Positions 42,618 through 52,284 of a stretch of 64,000 nt of DNA are shown here, in pieces (within the stretch, counting starts at the first letter, position 1; every line of letters starts with the position of its first letter). The stretch is from GJ-E10 sp035625725. GTDB lineage: Bacteria; Pseudomonadota; Gammaproteobacteria; Burkholderiales; Burkholderiaceae_F. The notes beneath the pieces are model-generated. The model worked only from the letters and a program-made list of their open reading frames with translations. It was not told the DNA's origin and made no database searches. The translations under genes were made by a program, and so were the position numbers. Location: positions 1-64,000 of the forward strand of contig DASPPB010000085.1 in the NCBI GenBank assembly GCA_035625725.1. Direction: 5' to 3'.

Positions 42618-43220
42618 TTAGCATGAGGCCTTGTCCGAGCCCGGTGTGGGCCAAGAAACTCCGCAAAAGGAGAGCACTTCCGGTAAATACTGCGCGAAGT
42701 CCGTCAACGCGTGATTCGAACCCGCAATGACACGCATTGCGCAGCCCGCGTATCTGGCCACCATTTGCCGGTAGTCGATCACCTCGTCGCCGGTGGCGGC
42801 GACAAGCATGTAACGCTGCGGATTGGTCAGGCTCGGGACCTCGAGCGCGCGCAACTCATCGAGATATTCCGGGCGCACTTGCACCGGCCGGCCACCCGAG
42901 GGGTGCGGATGCCAGCCCAGGTAGGCGCGCAGATCCTCATACGGGCGCACCGCCGGGTTGAGCAAAACCGCGCGACAGCCCAACCGCTCGGCAAGCCAGG
43001 TGGCGTAGTACCCGCCCAGGGAACTGCCAATCAGGCTCAGTTGGCGGGGCTCTTCGAGCAGCGCCGAGGCCAGCGCGATTTCGGCGGCGGCCCGAGGCGA
43101 GGTCGGTAGCGGCGGGCACAAAAAGTCGGCCTCGCGTCCGACGCTGGCCAGCGCCGCACGCACCTGCTGGGCCTTGACCGACGCAGGCGAAGACAAGAAA
43201 CCGTGCAGATACAGGATCAC
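42618..43220 (-). CDS. yqiA: YqiA/YcfP-family alpha/beta hydrolase
   Basis: A 200-residue esterase of the UPF0227 type. ILYLHGFLSSPASVKAQ is at 2-18; nucleophile S67 in IGSSLGGYYA; acid in ATGDEVIDY (about D145); histidine in SNHALTDF (H170). The start is a GTG at 43220 overlapping the mpl stop by 4 bp (GTGA), so translation is coupled to mpl. Substrate unknown. Confidence 0.88.
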   Translation of the reverse strand: MILYLHGFLSSPASVKAQQVRAALASVGREADFLCPPLPTSPRAAAEIALASALLEEPRQLSLIGSSLGGYYATWLAERLGCRAVLLNPAVRPYEDLRAYLGWHPHPSGGRPVQVRPEYLDELRALEVPSLTNPQRYMLVAATGDEVIDYRQMVARYAGCAMRVIAGSNHALTDFAQYLPEVLSFCGVSWPTPGSDKASC

Positions 43221-44608
43221 CCGCAGGCTCCGCCTGGCACCGGCAACTGCTCGAGGGCAGCGAGGAGCTTTTCGTGCACGCCACCGAAACTGCCGTTGCT
43301 CATCGCGACGACGTGGTCGCCCGCACGCGCACACGCAACAATGGCGGCGACGAGCTCGTCGAGGCGCTCGAATACCTGTGCGCGCGATCCCAAAGTCTGC
43401 AGCGCGCCCCGCGGGTCCCACCCCAGCGCGTGCGCTCCGCTGCGCGGGCCGTAGCAAAAGACGAGGTCGGCGTCGCGCAGGCTGTCGGCGATCCTCTCTT
43501 GCATCGCCCCGAGGCGCATCGTGTTTGAGCGCGGCTCGAAGACCGCAAGGATCCGCGCCGGCCCGACTCGACGGCGCATGCCGGCAAGGGTGCTTGCCAT
43601 TGCGGTCGGGTGATGGGCAAAGTCGTCATAGACGGTCACGCCGCGCACGTTGCCGCGCATCTCCAGGCGGCGGCGTACGCCGGCAAAATCGCGCAAAGCC
43701 TCCAGGCACGGCGCCACCCCGATGCCCAGGTGCGCCGCCGCCGCAATGGCCGCCAGCGCATTGCTGCGGTTGTGGTCGCCGGCGGCGCGCTGCACGAGCT
43801 CGCCAAAACAGTTTGCGCCCCGCCAGACGGTGAACGCGTCACCGCCGTCGGCCGATCCCCGCCAATGCCACTCCTCCTCGACGTCAAAGCGCTGCACCTC
43901 GCACCAGACGCCACGCTCGAGCACTCGGCGCAGGGCCGGGTCGCGGCCGTTGACGATTACGCGCGCGCTTCGCGCAACGCATCGCATCAAGTGGTGAAAC
44001 TGCGTTTCGATCGCGGCCAGATCCGCAAAGATGTCGGCGTGGTCGAATTCGAGATTGTTCAAAATGAGTGTCGAAGGAAAGTAATGCACGAATTTGCTGC
44101 GCTTGTCGAACAGCGCCGAGTCGTATTCGTCAGCCTCAATGACAAAGGGTCGCCCGCTGCCCAGGCGAGCCGTCTTGCCAAAATCAAGCGGCACGCCGCC
44201 AATGAGAAAGCCCGGCTCGGCGCCCGCATGCTCCAGAATCCACGCGAGCATCGCAGCAGTGGTGGTTTTCCCATGCGTGCCGGCCACGGCCACGACGTGG
44301 CGGCCGCGCAGGACCTGTTCGCCCACCCACGCGGGGCCGGAGCTAAACCGTGCGCCGCTGTCCAGAACCGCCTCAAAGAGCGGATTGCCGCGCGAGACGA
44401 CGTTGCCGACCAAGAACAGGTCCGGTCGCAGCGCGAGCTGCTCCTCACCGTAGCCCTCGATCAGATCCACGCCCGCAGCGCGCAGCTGATCGCTCATGGG
44501 GGGATACACTGCCGTGTCGCAGCCGGTGACCCGATGGCCGGCGGCAAGAGCCAATTGCGCCACGCCCCCCATGAACGTGCCGCAGATTCCCATGATGTGC
44601 AGATGCAC
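43217..44608 (-). CDS. mpl: UDP-N-acetylmuramate:murein-tripeptide ligase
   Basis: A 463-residue Mur ligase for peptidoglycan recycling. GTG start at 44608 begins VHLHIMGICGTFMGG, the family N-terminus; ATP-binding GTHGKTTTAAM is near residue 112, EADEYDSALFDKRSKF and HHPTAMASTL follow. It rejoins the recycled tripeptide to UDP-MurNAc. AmpD (57.7 kb) releases the tripeptide substrate. Coupled to yqiA by a 4-bp overlap; the unknown gene upstream is divergent. Confidence 0.94.
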   Translation of the reverse strand: MHLHIMGICGTFMGGVAQLALAAGHRVTGCDTAVYPPMSDQLRAAGVDLIEGYGEEQLALRPDLFLVGNVVSRGNPLFEAVLDSGARFSSGPAWVGEQVLRGRHVVAVAGTHGKTTTAAMLAWILEHAGAEPGFLIGGVPLDFGKTARLGSGRPFVIEADEYDSALFDKRSKFVHYFPSTLILNNLEFDHADIFADLAAIETQFHHLMRCVARSARVIVNGRDPALRRVLERGVWCEVQRFDVEEEWHWRGSADGGDAFTVWRGANCFGELVQRAAGDHNRSNALAAIAAAAHLGIGVAPCLEALRDFAGVRRRLEMRGNVRGVTVYDDFAHHPTAMASTLAGMRRRVGPARILAVFEPRSNTMRLGAMQERIADSLRDADLVFCYGPRSGAHALGWDPRGALQTLGSRAQVFERLDELVAAIVACARAGDHVVAMSNGSFGGVHEKLLAALEQLPVPGGACG

Positions 44609-44768
44609 GTCGTGTCTCGCGAAAAGGTCAAAGGCGGGGATTCTAAGCGGGGCGACCCGTTCGCGGATTGGCGTGGCGGGGAGCGGTAACCATTGGGCTC
44701 CGAGCAGCGGCTCGGTAGACTCGGGGTGAGCGCGCGCGCCGCTGTGCGTGCACGGGAGGGGAAGGGCC

Positions 44769-45446
44769 GTGGAGCCGACCGGGGAGCGCGAGAAACTGCA
44801 ACGCGAGATCGCCGCGCTTGCGGCGCGGATGATCGTCGAGGAGGGTCGCGATCGGGCCCAGGCCAAGCGCAAGGCGGCCGCCGCCGTCGCGGGCGAGCGC
44901 GCTTTGGCCGTGCTGCCGGACAACGAGCAGCTGGAGGCGGCGCTGCGCCAGTACCTGCGCACGGTCGGGGGTGCGGCGCATCGGGCTTTATTGCACGGTC
45001 TGCGCTGTGTTGCCGCCCAATGGATGCAGATTCTCGAAGAATTTCGTCCGTACCTGGTTGGCGACGTCCTCGACGGCAGCGCCACCGAGCATTCGGCCCT
45101 TCGATTGAATCTGTATACGGAAAGCGCCAAGGACGTCGAGCTCGCGTTGCTTGAGCGTGGCGTGGATTTTCGCGTGGGCGAACCTCCGGGCCGTGAGGAC
45201 CACGCGCAAGAAGTTATCGGCTTTCTTGTCCCCGGCAACGCGGGAGGGCCCCGCGAACCGTTGATCCGAATCTTGCTCACGGTGTACGCGCCGCAGGCGC
45301 TGCGGGTCGCCGCACAGCCTCGCGTGCGCAGCACCGATCCGCTGCTCCATCCGATTGAACGCCGCGGTCGCGCCGACCTCGCCTTGGTGCGCGAGCTCCT
45401 GTCGGACTGCGACGACGGCGAGGGGGTGCAAAGCTCGCGTGCGTAG
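44769..45446 (+). CDS. Conserved protein of unknown function
   Basis: A 225-residue protein that I do not recognise. It begins with a basic, alanine/glutamate-rich coil (about 1-50: REKLQREIAALAARMIVEEG), then a mixed region with DNEQLEAALRQYLRT and a compact part LNLYTESAKDVELALLERGV and PLIRILLTVYAPQAL. The GTG at 44769 is set by GGGAGGGGAAGGG just upstream. Its end overlaps the start of the TlpA gene by 8 bp, so they are co-translated. No signal peptide. A nucleotidyltransferase-like fold is conceivable but not shown. Confidence 0.7.
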   Translation: MEPTGEREKLQREIAALAARMIVEEGRDRAQAKRKAAAAVAGERALAVLPDNEQLEAALRQYLRTVGGAAHRALLHGLRCVAAQWMQILEEFRPYLVGDVLDGSATEHSALRLNLYTESAKDVELALLERGVDFRVGEPPGREDHAQEVIGFLVPGNAGGPREPLIRILLTVYAPQALRVAAQPRVRSTDPLLHPIERRGRADLALVRELLSDCDDGEGVQSSRA

Positions 45447-45999
45447 CTTCGCTTTGCTGCGCCGGAGCCCTCGAGCGACGCTCGCATTGCTTGTGGTGCT
45501 CATCGCCGCGCCGCTGGTGTGGTTCCTCGTGCCGGGGCGACGCGACCGCACCGAGGCGGCCGAACGGCTCTACGCCACGGCGCTCGACGACGTCGACGGC
45601 CATCGCCAGAGGCTCGCGCAATGGCGCGGCCGCTACCTGGTCGTCAACTTCTGGGCGACGTGGTGCGCGCCGTGCGTCGCCGAGATGCCCGAACTCGATC
45701 GACTCCAGAGCCAATACGCGCAACGCAATATCGTCATCGTCGGCATCGGTATCGACGGGCCCGAGCAGATCCGGCAATTTCGCGACCGCCTCGCCCTGCG
45801 CATGCCGCTACTCGTCGGAGGATTCGACGCTCTGTCATTGGCCCGCGAATTCGGCGACAATCAGGGCGTTCTTCCCTATACTCTGCTGTTGTCAGCAGAT
45901 GGCGCGGTCTTGCACCAGCGCACCGGGGCGCTCGTAGCGGGCGAGATGCGGCAATGGCTCGACGGTTTGCCCCCGATCGGGACTGGACATTCCCCTTGA
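45439..45999 (+). CDS. tlpA: TlpA/ResA-like membrane thioredoxin
   Basis: A 186-residue thiol-disulfide protein anchored by one N-terminal helix (about 13-31), with a periplasmic thioredoxin fold. The redox motif is W-C76-A-P-C79 in NFWATWCAPCVAEM, and the cis-proline is in GVLPYTLL. It probably reduces cysteines of periplasmic proteins, for example in cytochrome c maturation. The GTG at 45439 lies inside the end of the preceding gene (8-bp overlap). Confidence 0.87.
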   Translation: MRSFALLRRSPRATLALLVVLIAAPLVWFLVPGRRDRTEAAERLYATALDDVDGHRQRLAQWRGRYLVVNFWATWCAPCVAEMPELDRLQSQYAQRNIVIVGIGIDGPEQIRQFRDRLALRMPLLVGGFDALSLAREFGDNQGVLPYTLLLSADGAVLHQRTGALVAGEMRQWLDGLPPIGTGHSP

Positions 46000-46077
46000 T
46001 TCTGCCGACAATGGCGCCTTTCGTGCCTTTTCTTTTCGCTTCGCCGTCGAACACATGCGAACGAATAAGACGCTGGC

Positions 46078-46518
46078 GTGGCCAAGTCGATCCTTCTACT
46101 GAACGGTCCAAATCTAAACCGTTTGGGGACGCGCGAACCGTCCCTCTACGGCAGTCGCACGCTCGCGGATATTGAACGCGAGCTTGTGGAACTCGCACGC
46201 GCGCGCCAGATCGCCTTGGCGACGTTTCAGAGCAACCACGAAGGTGCGCTGATCGATCGGATTCACGCGGCCGCTTCCGAGGGAATCGACTTCATCATCA
46301 TCAACGCGGGAGCGCTTACGCACGGCAGCATTGCCTTGCGCGATGCGCTGGTAGCCGTCGCAATCCCGTTCGTCGAAGTGCACATCTCCAATATCTATCG
46401 GCGCGAGAGCTTCCGTCACGTCTCGCTCCTCGCAGACTGCGCCGTGGGATCCATCGTTGGCCTGGGCACTAGCGGCTACCGACTGGCCTTTGATTTTGCC
46501 GCTGGCTACGCGCCGTGA
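46078..46518 (+). CDS. aroQ: Type II 3-dehydroquinate dehydratase
   Basis: A 146-residue type II DHQase, dehydrating 3-dehydroquinate in the shikimate pathway. LLLNGPNLNRLGTREPSLYG holds the catalytic tyrosine Y24; FQSNHEGALIDRIHA and EVHISNIYRRESFRHVS (with the base histidine) complete the site. The start is GTG at 46078. It is 78 bp after tlpA and 69 bp before accB. Confidence 0.94.
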   Translation: MAKSILLLNGPNLNRLGTREPSLYGSRTLADIERELVELARARQIALATFQSNHEGALIDRIHAAASEGIDFIIINAGALTHGSIALRDALVAVAIPFVEVHISNIYRRESFRHVSLLADCAVGSIVGLGTSGYRLAFDFAAGYAP

Positions 46519-46587
46519 AGGCTGCCAGCCCCTTTTCGGTTCGGGTGCACGGCGCGCTGGCGAGGTGCGTGCACCAGTGAGGAAACA

Positions 46588-47049
46588 ATGGATTTACGCA
46601 AACTCAAGACCCTGATCGATCTGGTCGCCGAGTCAGGAATCGCCGAAATCGAGGTCACCGAAGGCGAGGACAAGGTCCGCATCGTCAAGCATCACCCCAA
46701 CGCGCCTGTCGCGGCGCCTTTGGCGGTGGCGCCTCCCGTGGCCACGGTTTTACCGGCCGCGGCTCCCGCCGCGACGAGCGCCTCGCCGGCACCAGCGGCG
46801 CCGGAGCCGGCAACGGGACAAATCGTGAAATCGCCCATGGTGGGCACGTTTTATCGGGCGCCCGGCCCGGACGCAAAACCGTTCGTGGAGATCGGGCAGA
46901 CGGTCAAGCCGGGCGATACGCTGTGCATCATCGAGGCGATGAAGCTTCTCAACGAGATCGAAGCCGAAATCGGCGGCGCGGTCCGCGAAATCCTCGTCGA
47001 AAATGGTCAGGCCGTCGAATACGGCCAGGCGCTTTTTGTGATCGGGTGA
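46588..47049 (+). CDS. accB: Biotin carboxyl carrier protein of acetyl-CoA carboxylase
   Basis: A 153-residue BCCP. Residues 1-36 form the N-terminal part, followed by a long alanine/proline linker (about 38-75) and the biotinyl domain with biotin lysine K119 in EAMKLLNE and the nearby GTFYRAPGPDAKPF. Carries biotin and CO2 between AccC and AccA/D for malonyl-CoA synthesis. accC follows 75 bp later. Confidence 0.95.
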   Translation: MDLRKLKTLIDLVAESGIAEIEVTEGEDKVRIVKHHPNAPVAAPLAVAPPVATVLPAAAPAATSASPAPAAPEPATGQIVKSPMVGTFYRAPGPDAKPFVEIGQTVKPGDTLCIIEAMKLLNEIEAEIGGAVREILVENGQAVEYGQALFVIG

Positions 47050-47124
47050 GCGGCAACCCGCGCGTGCAAATCCTCCCCGCGGCCGTGCGTGCCGCAAGAC
47101 CTTTGCCCTAGTTCGCCAGCGCCC

Positions 47125-48483
47125 ATGTTCGGAAAGATCCTTATCGCCAACCGAGGCGAAATCGCCTTGCGAATCCAACGCGCCTGCCGCGAGATGGGAA
47201 TCCGGACGGTCGTGGTTCATTCCGAGGTTGACGCCGATGCCAAGTACGTCAAGCTCGCAGATGAATCGGTATGCATCGGTCCAGCGGCCTCGAAAGACAG
47301 CTACCTCAACATCCCTGCAATCATCAGCGCGGCCGAGGTGACGGATGCCGAGGCGATTCACCCCGGCTACGGGTTTTTGTCGGAAAACGCCGACTTTGCC
47401 GAGCGCGTCGAGCGCAGTGGCTTCGTCTTTATCGGACCGCGCCCCGAGTCAATCCGGCTGATGGGAGACAAAGTTTCGGCCAAGCGTGCCATGGTCGAGG
47501 CTGGAGTGCCGACGGTGCCGGGTTCCGATGGCGCGCTTTCCGAGGACCCGCGCGAGGTCGTGCGCGCCGCGCGCGCCATCGGCTACCCGGTCATCGTCAA
47601 AGCTGCCGGCGGAGGCGGTGGTCGCGGCATGCGCGTTGTACACACCGAAGCGGCGCTGCTCAGCGCAGTCACCATGACCCGCCAGGAGGCGCAGGCGGCC
47701 TTCGGTAATCCCATGGTGTACATGGAGAAGTTCCTCGAAAACCCGCGTCACATCGAGATTCAGGTCCTAGCCGATCAGCACCGCAACGCCGTGTGGTTGG
47801 GCGAGCGCGACTGCTCGATGCAACGACGGCACCAAAAGATTCTGGAGGAAGCGCCTGCCCCGGGTATCGCGCGGCGTGCGGTCGAACGCATCGGCGACCG
47901 CTGCGCCGACGCGTGCCGAAAGATCGATTACCGGGGCGCCGGCACCTTCGAGTTTCTCTACGAGAACGGGGAATTCTTCTTCATTGAAATGAACACCCGG
48001 GTGCAAGTCGAGCACCCCGTGACGGAAATGGTGACGGGGATCGACATCGTCCAGTATCAGATTCGCGTGGCCGCCGGCGAACGCCTGACGCTGCGCCAGC
48101 GCGACATTGCCCCACGCGGGCACGCGATCGAGTGTCGCATCAATGCCGAGCACCCCTACAATTTCGCGCCCAGCCCGGGCCGCATCACGGCCTGGCACCC
48201 ACCCGGAGGTCCGGGCGTGCGCGTGGACTCGCACGCGTACACCGGGTATTTCGTGCCGCCGAACTATGATTCGATGATCGGCAAGGTGATTTGCTTCGGG
48301 GAGACCCGCGACCAGGCGATCGCGCGCATGCGAATCGCCCTTTCGGAGGCGGTCGTGGAAGGCATCAGCACCAATATACCGCTGCATCGGGAGCTGATGA
48401 TGGACGAGAAATTCGTGCAAGGCGGCACCAGCATCCACTACTTGGAGAAGCGGTTGGCCGAAAAGAAGGCCAACCAGGGCTAG
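47125..48483 (+). CDS. accC: Biotin carboxylase subunit of acetyl-CoA carboxylase
   Basis: A 452-residue ATP-grasp biotin carboxylase. ILIANRGEIALRI (5-17), AIHPGYGFLSENADFA, KAAGGGGGRGMR and FFIEMNTRVQVEHPVTE cover the ATP- and bicarbonate-binding sites. The ATG at 47125 is the normal start; a longer frame upstream is ignored. Operon with accB and probably prmA, a common arrangement. Confidence 0.96.
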   Translation: MFGKILIANRGEIALRIQRACREMGIRTVVVHSEVDADAKYVKLADESVCIGPAASKDSYLNIPAIISAAEVTDAEAIHPGYGFLSENADFAERVERSGFVFIGPRPESIRLMGDKVSAKRAMVEAGVPTVPGSDGALSEDPREVVRAARAIGYPVIVKAAGGGGGRGMRVVHTEAALLSAVTMTRQEAQAAFGNPMVYMEKFLENPRHIEIQVLADQHRNAVWLGERDCSMQRRHQKILEEAPAPGIARRAVERIGDRCADACRKIDYRGAGTFEFLYENGEFFFIEMNTRVQVEHPVTEMVTGIDIVQYQIRVAAGERLTLRQRDIAPRGHAIECRINAEHPYNFAPSPGRITAWHPPGGPGVRVDSHAYTGYFVPPNYDSMIGKVICFGETRDQAIARMRIALSEAVVEGISTNIPLHRELMMDEKFVQGGTSIHYLEKRLAEKKANQG

Positions 48484-48547
48484 AGGCGCGCGCATCGCCC
48501 CGCTCCGAGCTCGATCGCTTGGCCTCACGCACCCCGGGCAATCGGCC

Positions 48548-49462
48548 ATGCCTCTGATCGAAATTCAGTTGCTCATGCCGCGCGAAGGGCTCGATGCCTG
48601 GAGCGACGCCCTGCTGGCCGCGGGTGCACTATCGGTGGCGATTGAAGACGAGGACAGCGCCACGGATCAGGAGCTTGCCCGATTCGGCGAGCCCGGAGCG
48701 CCGGCGGAGGATCCCGGCTGGCGCAACAACCGTGTCACGGTACTCGTCGACGAGTCCGACGATGTGCAGGCCCTGCTGCGCGAGGCCGCGTTGTCCATCG
48801 GGGCGGGCGCACCGACAATCGTGCGCCGCGCACGCCTGGACGATCGCGATTGGGTCCGCCAGAGTCAGTCGCAGTTTGCGCCGATTCGCATCGGCCAAAT
48901 CTGGATCGTACCCAGCTGGCACACGCCGCCGGAGCCGTCGGCTTGCGTGGTGCGCATCGATCCGGGCGTGGCCTTTGGCACCGGATCGCATCCCACCACG
49001 CAACTGTGCCTGGCCTGGCTCGACCAACATCGGCCGCTTCGGGCCCGGGTCCTGGACTATGGCTGCGGCTCCGGAATCTTGTCGATCTGCGCGGCACTGC
49101 TGGGTGCCGCCGAGGTCGTTGGCGTGGACATCGATGCGCAGGCGCTGCGCACTGCGCAGGACAATGCCCAACGCAACGGCGTGCACGCCCAGTACACTTC
49201 TGTCGAATGTCTCGCAGCCGATGCCTCGCCTCGGTTTGACCTGGTGCTCGCAAACATACTTGCCAACCCCCTCGTGCTGCTGGCTCCGACTTTAGTTCGC
49301 TACCTTGCGCCTGGGGGCGCGATTGTGCTGTCCGGAATTCTCGAGCGGCAGATCGAAGCGGTGACCGACGCCTACCGTCAGGCCGACCCGCGCTTGCGGC
49401 TGGGCGTCTTCGGGATCGAGCAGGGGTGGGCTGCCATCGTCGGCCGGCGGGGCAGCGACTGA
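48548..49462 (+). CDS. prmA: Ribosomal protein L11 methyltransferase
   Basis: A 304-residue SAM-dependent methyltransferase modifying ribosomal protein L11. The N-terminal substrate-recognition part (1-100, MPLIEIQLLMPREG) leads to FGTGSHPTTQLCL, the SAM motif LDYGCGSGILSI and DLVLANILANPLV. It stops 3 bp before the DUF3426 gene. Confidence 0.93.
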   Translation: MPLIEIQLLMPREGLDAWSDALLAAGALSVAIEDEDSATDQELARFGEPGAPAEDPGWRNNRVTVLVDESDDVQALLREAALSIGAGAPTIVRRARLDDRDWVRQSQSQFAPIRIGQIWIVPSWHTPPEPSACVVRIDPGVAFGTGSHPTTQLCLAWLDQHRPLRARVLDYGCGSGILSICAALLGAAEVVGVDIDAQALRTAQDNAQRNGVHAQYTSVECLAADASPRFDLVLANILANPLVLLAPTLVRYLAPGGAIVLSGILERQIEAVTDAYRQADPRLRLGVFGIEQGWAAIVGRRGSD

Positions 49463-49465
49463 TTT

Positions 49466-50542
49466 ATGGCGCTGGCGACCCGCTGTCCGAATTGCGGCTC
49501 GATTTTTCGTGTCGGTGCCGAGCAGCTGACTTCGCGCGGCGGCGTAGTGCGCTGCGGTTCTTGTCGCCACGTCTTTAACGCCATGGGGCGCCTCGATTAC
49601 GTGGAGCCCAACAGCGGCCCCGAGCTTCCTGCGCCGCGCGCAGCCGCCACCGCGGCGCCCGGCGACACAAGCGCGGAGCCCCGCCGCCCCGCCGCGCCTT
49701 CCGTGCCCTCACCTGAGGCTCCGAGCCCGCGGGGCCCTGCGCGCAGTGCACCACCGGCTGCGCCGACAAAGCCGGTCGCCACCCCGGCGCCCGCCGTCGG
49801 CAGCGCCGCCGCGCCCTCGCAGATCGGGCGGCAAACGGCGCCGGCTCCCTTGGTGACAATTCACGGGCTCACTGCGCTGTCGGCAACCCCCCGGATCCCG
49901 GCTGCGCCGGCGAGCCCGCCGCCCACGCTCGGATTCTTTGCGCCTGCGTCTGCAACCGACTCGCCCGCAGCTGCCCGGGCGGCGCAAACCCCCGACGAGG
50001 AGGCTGTGATTGCCGAGCTCGAGGCTGCCTTCTTGCGCCCGGACCGCACGGAGCTCGGCCCGAGCGCCCGCATCGCGGCGCAGGTCGCCTGCGCCTTGCT
50101 CGCGCCTGCGCTGCTCCTACAGCTGGCCCTGCTGTTTCGCTCCACCTTGATACAGAATTTTCCCGATCTGCAGCCCGCGTTCGCTGCCGTGTGTGCACCG
50201 CTGGGTTGTTCCGCGCAATGGCCCATGCACCCCGAGCTCTTGGCAGTCGTAAGCAGCGATCTCCAAGCCGTGCCGGGGACGCCGGCGCTCGAACTCGACG
50301 CGGTGGTTCGCAATCGCGCCGACTTCCCGATGGCGCTGCCCGCCCTTGAGCTCACTCTCACCGACAGCTTGGATCATCCCGTTGCCCGCAAAGTCTTTCT
50401 GCCCTCCGACTATCATGTGCAGCGCGCGGTGCCGGACGAATCCGATAATCTTGCCGCCGGCGCCGATCTTTCGATTCGGCTTTTCTTTGAGTTCCATGGC
50501 ACGGGCGTCAACGGCTTCGAAGCGTATCCCTTCTACCCCTGA
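49466..50542 (+). CDS. Zinc-ribbon DUF3426 membrane protein
   Basis: A 358-residue protein. The N-terminal MJ0042-type zinc ribbon has two CxxC pairs in TRCPNCGSIFRV and VRCGSCRHVF. A long alanine/proline-rich disordered segment (about 50-170) follows, a transmembrane helix about 205-225, and a C-terminal DUF3426 domain (about 250-355), probably periplasmic. The family sits next to prmA in many betaproteobacteria. Function unknown. Confidence 0.85.
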   Translation: MALATRCPNCGSIFRVGAEQLTSRGGVVRCGSCRHVFNAMGRLDYVEPNSGPELPAPRAAATAAPGDTSAEPRRPAAPSVPSPEAPSPRGPARSAPPAAPTKPVATPAPAVGSAAAPSQIGRQTAPAPLVTIHGLTALSATPRIPAAPASPPPTLGFFAPASATDSPAAARAAQTPDEEAVIAELEAAFLRPDRTELGPSARIAAQVACALLAPALLLQLALLFRSTLIQNFPDLQPAFAAVCAPLGCSAQWPMHPELLAVVSSDLQAVPGTPALELDAVVRNRADFPMALPALELTLTDSLDHPVARKVFLPSDYHVQRAVPDESDNLAAGADLSIRLFFEFHGTGVNGFEAYPFYP

Positions 50543-50595
50543 TCGGCGCACCCGCAGCCGACGGCCATTGCCCGTGGTGCCCTGCAAGTGACGAA

Positions 50596-51531
50596 ATGAA
50601 GACCTTAATCTGCGGCTCCATTGCGTACGACTCGATCATGGTATTTCATGGTCGATTCAAGGATCACATCCTTCCCGACCAGGTCCACATTCTCAACGTT
50701 TCGTTTTTGGTGCCAACGCTGCGCCAGGAATTCGGCGGCGTCGCCGGCAATATCGCGTACAACCTTGCGCTGCTGCAGGGCAACTGCCTGCCGATGGGCA
50801 CGGTCGGCGACGACGCAGAGCAGTACCTGCAACGATTCGACGAAATGGGCATCGACCGCAGCCGGGTGCTGCGTATCGAGGGCACCCGCACCGCGCAGGC
50901 CTTCATCACCACGGATCTGGACGACAATCAGATCGTGGCCTTCCACCCGGGAGCGATGTCCTATTCGCACCATAACCACATTGCGCAAGATTCTGCGGTA
51001 CGCCTCGCACTGGTCGGGCCCGACGGGCGTGACGGGATGCTGGCCCATGCCCGCTCCCTGGCCGAACGCGAGATTCCGTTTCTATTCGACCCGGGGCAGG
51101 CCTTGCCTCTTTTCAGCGGCGAGGAACTGCTGTGGTTCACGCAGCGCGCCTCGTATCTTGCGGTCAACGATTACGAGGCCAAGCTGCTGGCCGCCAAGAC
51201 CGGCCGCTCGATCGAGGAGCTCGCGGTGAATCTTCGGGCGCTCATCGTGACGCGCGGGGCCCAAGGCTCGGAGATTCGCACAAAGGACGCGACCTTCCCG
51301 ATTCCCGTGGCGCCGGCCGCGGCGCTCGTCGATCCGACCGGCTGCGGGGACGCCTATCGGGCAGGACTGCTCTTTGGCATTGCCAACGATTTGGGATGGG
51401 AGACGTCCGGGCGTCTTGCCGCCGTCATGGGCGCATTCAAGATCGAACACAGTGGCGCACAGCGCCACAAGCCCAACCGTTCGGAGATCGAACAGCGATT
51501 CTTCGAGGCCTTTCGGTACCGGCCCTGGTAG
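50596..51531 (+). CDS. PfkB-family carbohydrate or nucleoside kinase
   Basis: A 311-residue ribokinase-fold kinase. GGVAGNIAYNLALLQG (about 47-62) is PfkB signature 1, and DPTGCGDAYRAGLLFG (about 250-265) is signature 2 with the catalytic aspartate. Sequence start ICGSIAYDSIMVF is adenosine-kinase-like. Substrate may be adenosine or a sugar; not decidable by eye. Starts 53 bp after the DUF3426 gene. Confidence 0.86.
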   Translation: MKTLICGSIAYDSIMVFHGRFKDHILPDQVHILNVSFLVPTLRQEFGGVAGNIAYNLALLQGNCLPMGTVGDDAEQYLQRFDEMGIDRSRVLRIEGTRTAQAFITTDLDDNQIVAFHPGAMSYSHHNHIAQDSAVRLALVGPDGRDGMLAHARSLAEREIPFLFDPGQALPLFSGEELLWFTQRASYLAVNDYEAKLLAAKTGRSIEELAVNLRALIVTRGAQGSEIRTKDATFPIPVAPAAALVDPTGCGDAYRAGLLFGIANDLGWETSGRLAAVMGAFKIEHSGAQRHKPNRSEIEQRFFEAFRYRPW

Positions 51532-51596
51532 TGGCGCTGCCACGAAAAGCCGCCGACACACGCGCGGTTTTCGGCGCGCACCCCGGGGGGTGCTTC

Positions 51597-52142
51597 TCAG
51601 AAAGAAAATTGGTCCAGCACCAGCAAAAGAATCTGGATCGCGACGATCAGGAACACGGGCGACAGATCGAAGCCTCCGATGGGAGGGATGATCCGGCGCA
51701 GCGGTGCTAGGACCGGTCGCGTCAGCATGTCGAAGGTCGGGGCCAAGGGCGCGTGGGGATTGACCAGGCTGAGCAGCACGTTGGCGAACACCAGCAAGGT
51801 GACAAGGTAGAGCACCCAGTGAACCAGCAGCAGCAAAACGCTGGGAAAAAACAAGTACCAGTGCCAGACGTCGCGGTCCGACCGTACGAGTCCCATCAGG
51901 AACACGAAAACCACGGCAACGAGCAGTGCCGCGGTCAGCGACGCGGCGTCGAAGCGCCCGCGCAGCGGTAGCGCTCGGCGAATCGGCGCGACCAGCCAGT
52001 CGGTGAGCGCGACGCAAAAAACGGCCACCGGGTTCGTGCGCGACAGCCGCAACCAGACCAAATAGACGCGCAGCAGCAGCGCGCTGCCCAGAAGGCCCGC
52101 GACGGTGCTCAGCAGCAGGTGGAAGATTTCGAGCAAAAGCAT
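51597..52142 (-). CDS. yggT: YggT-family membrane protein
   Basis: A 181-residue protein with two YggT repeats. Hydrophobic helices lie about 5-30, 68-84, 98-125 and 160-178; PVLAPLRRIIPPIGGFDLSPV is split here as LAPLRRIIPPIGGFDLSP and is the typical repeat end. Family members are implicated in osmotic and membrane functions. The ATG at 52142 follows a weak GGAAGG. It is convergent with the PfkB gene. Confidence 0.9.
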   Translation of the reverse strand: MLLLEIFHLLLSTVAGLLGSALLLRVYLVWLRLSRTNPVAVFCVALTDWLVAPIRRALPLRGRFDAASLTAALLVAVVFVFLMGLVRSDRDVWHWYLFFPSVLLLLVHWVLYLVTLLVFANVLLSLVNPHAPLAPTFDMLTRPVLAPLRRIIPPIGGFDLSPVFLIVAIQILLLVLDQFSF

Positions 52143-52284
52143 AGTGCCCTTCCCTGCGGCGGCGTGCCGCGCAACAGGCCGGCAAACCGGTGACCCACCG
52201 ATCGGCAAGATTCGTCCGCGCGCCTCGGATGGTGCTGCCGATTGTAGCCGCGCCCAATGCTTGCCAACGGGCGCAGGCCGGGTC

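Noticed and set aside
42705..42725. tRNA T-loop-like GGGTTCGAATC on the minus strand
   Set aside because: It is the codon run for a conserved histidine region of yqiA; no acceptor stem or D-arm surrounds it.
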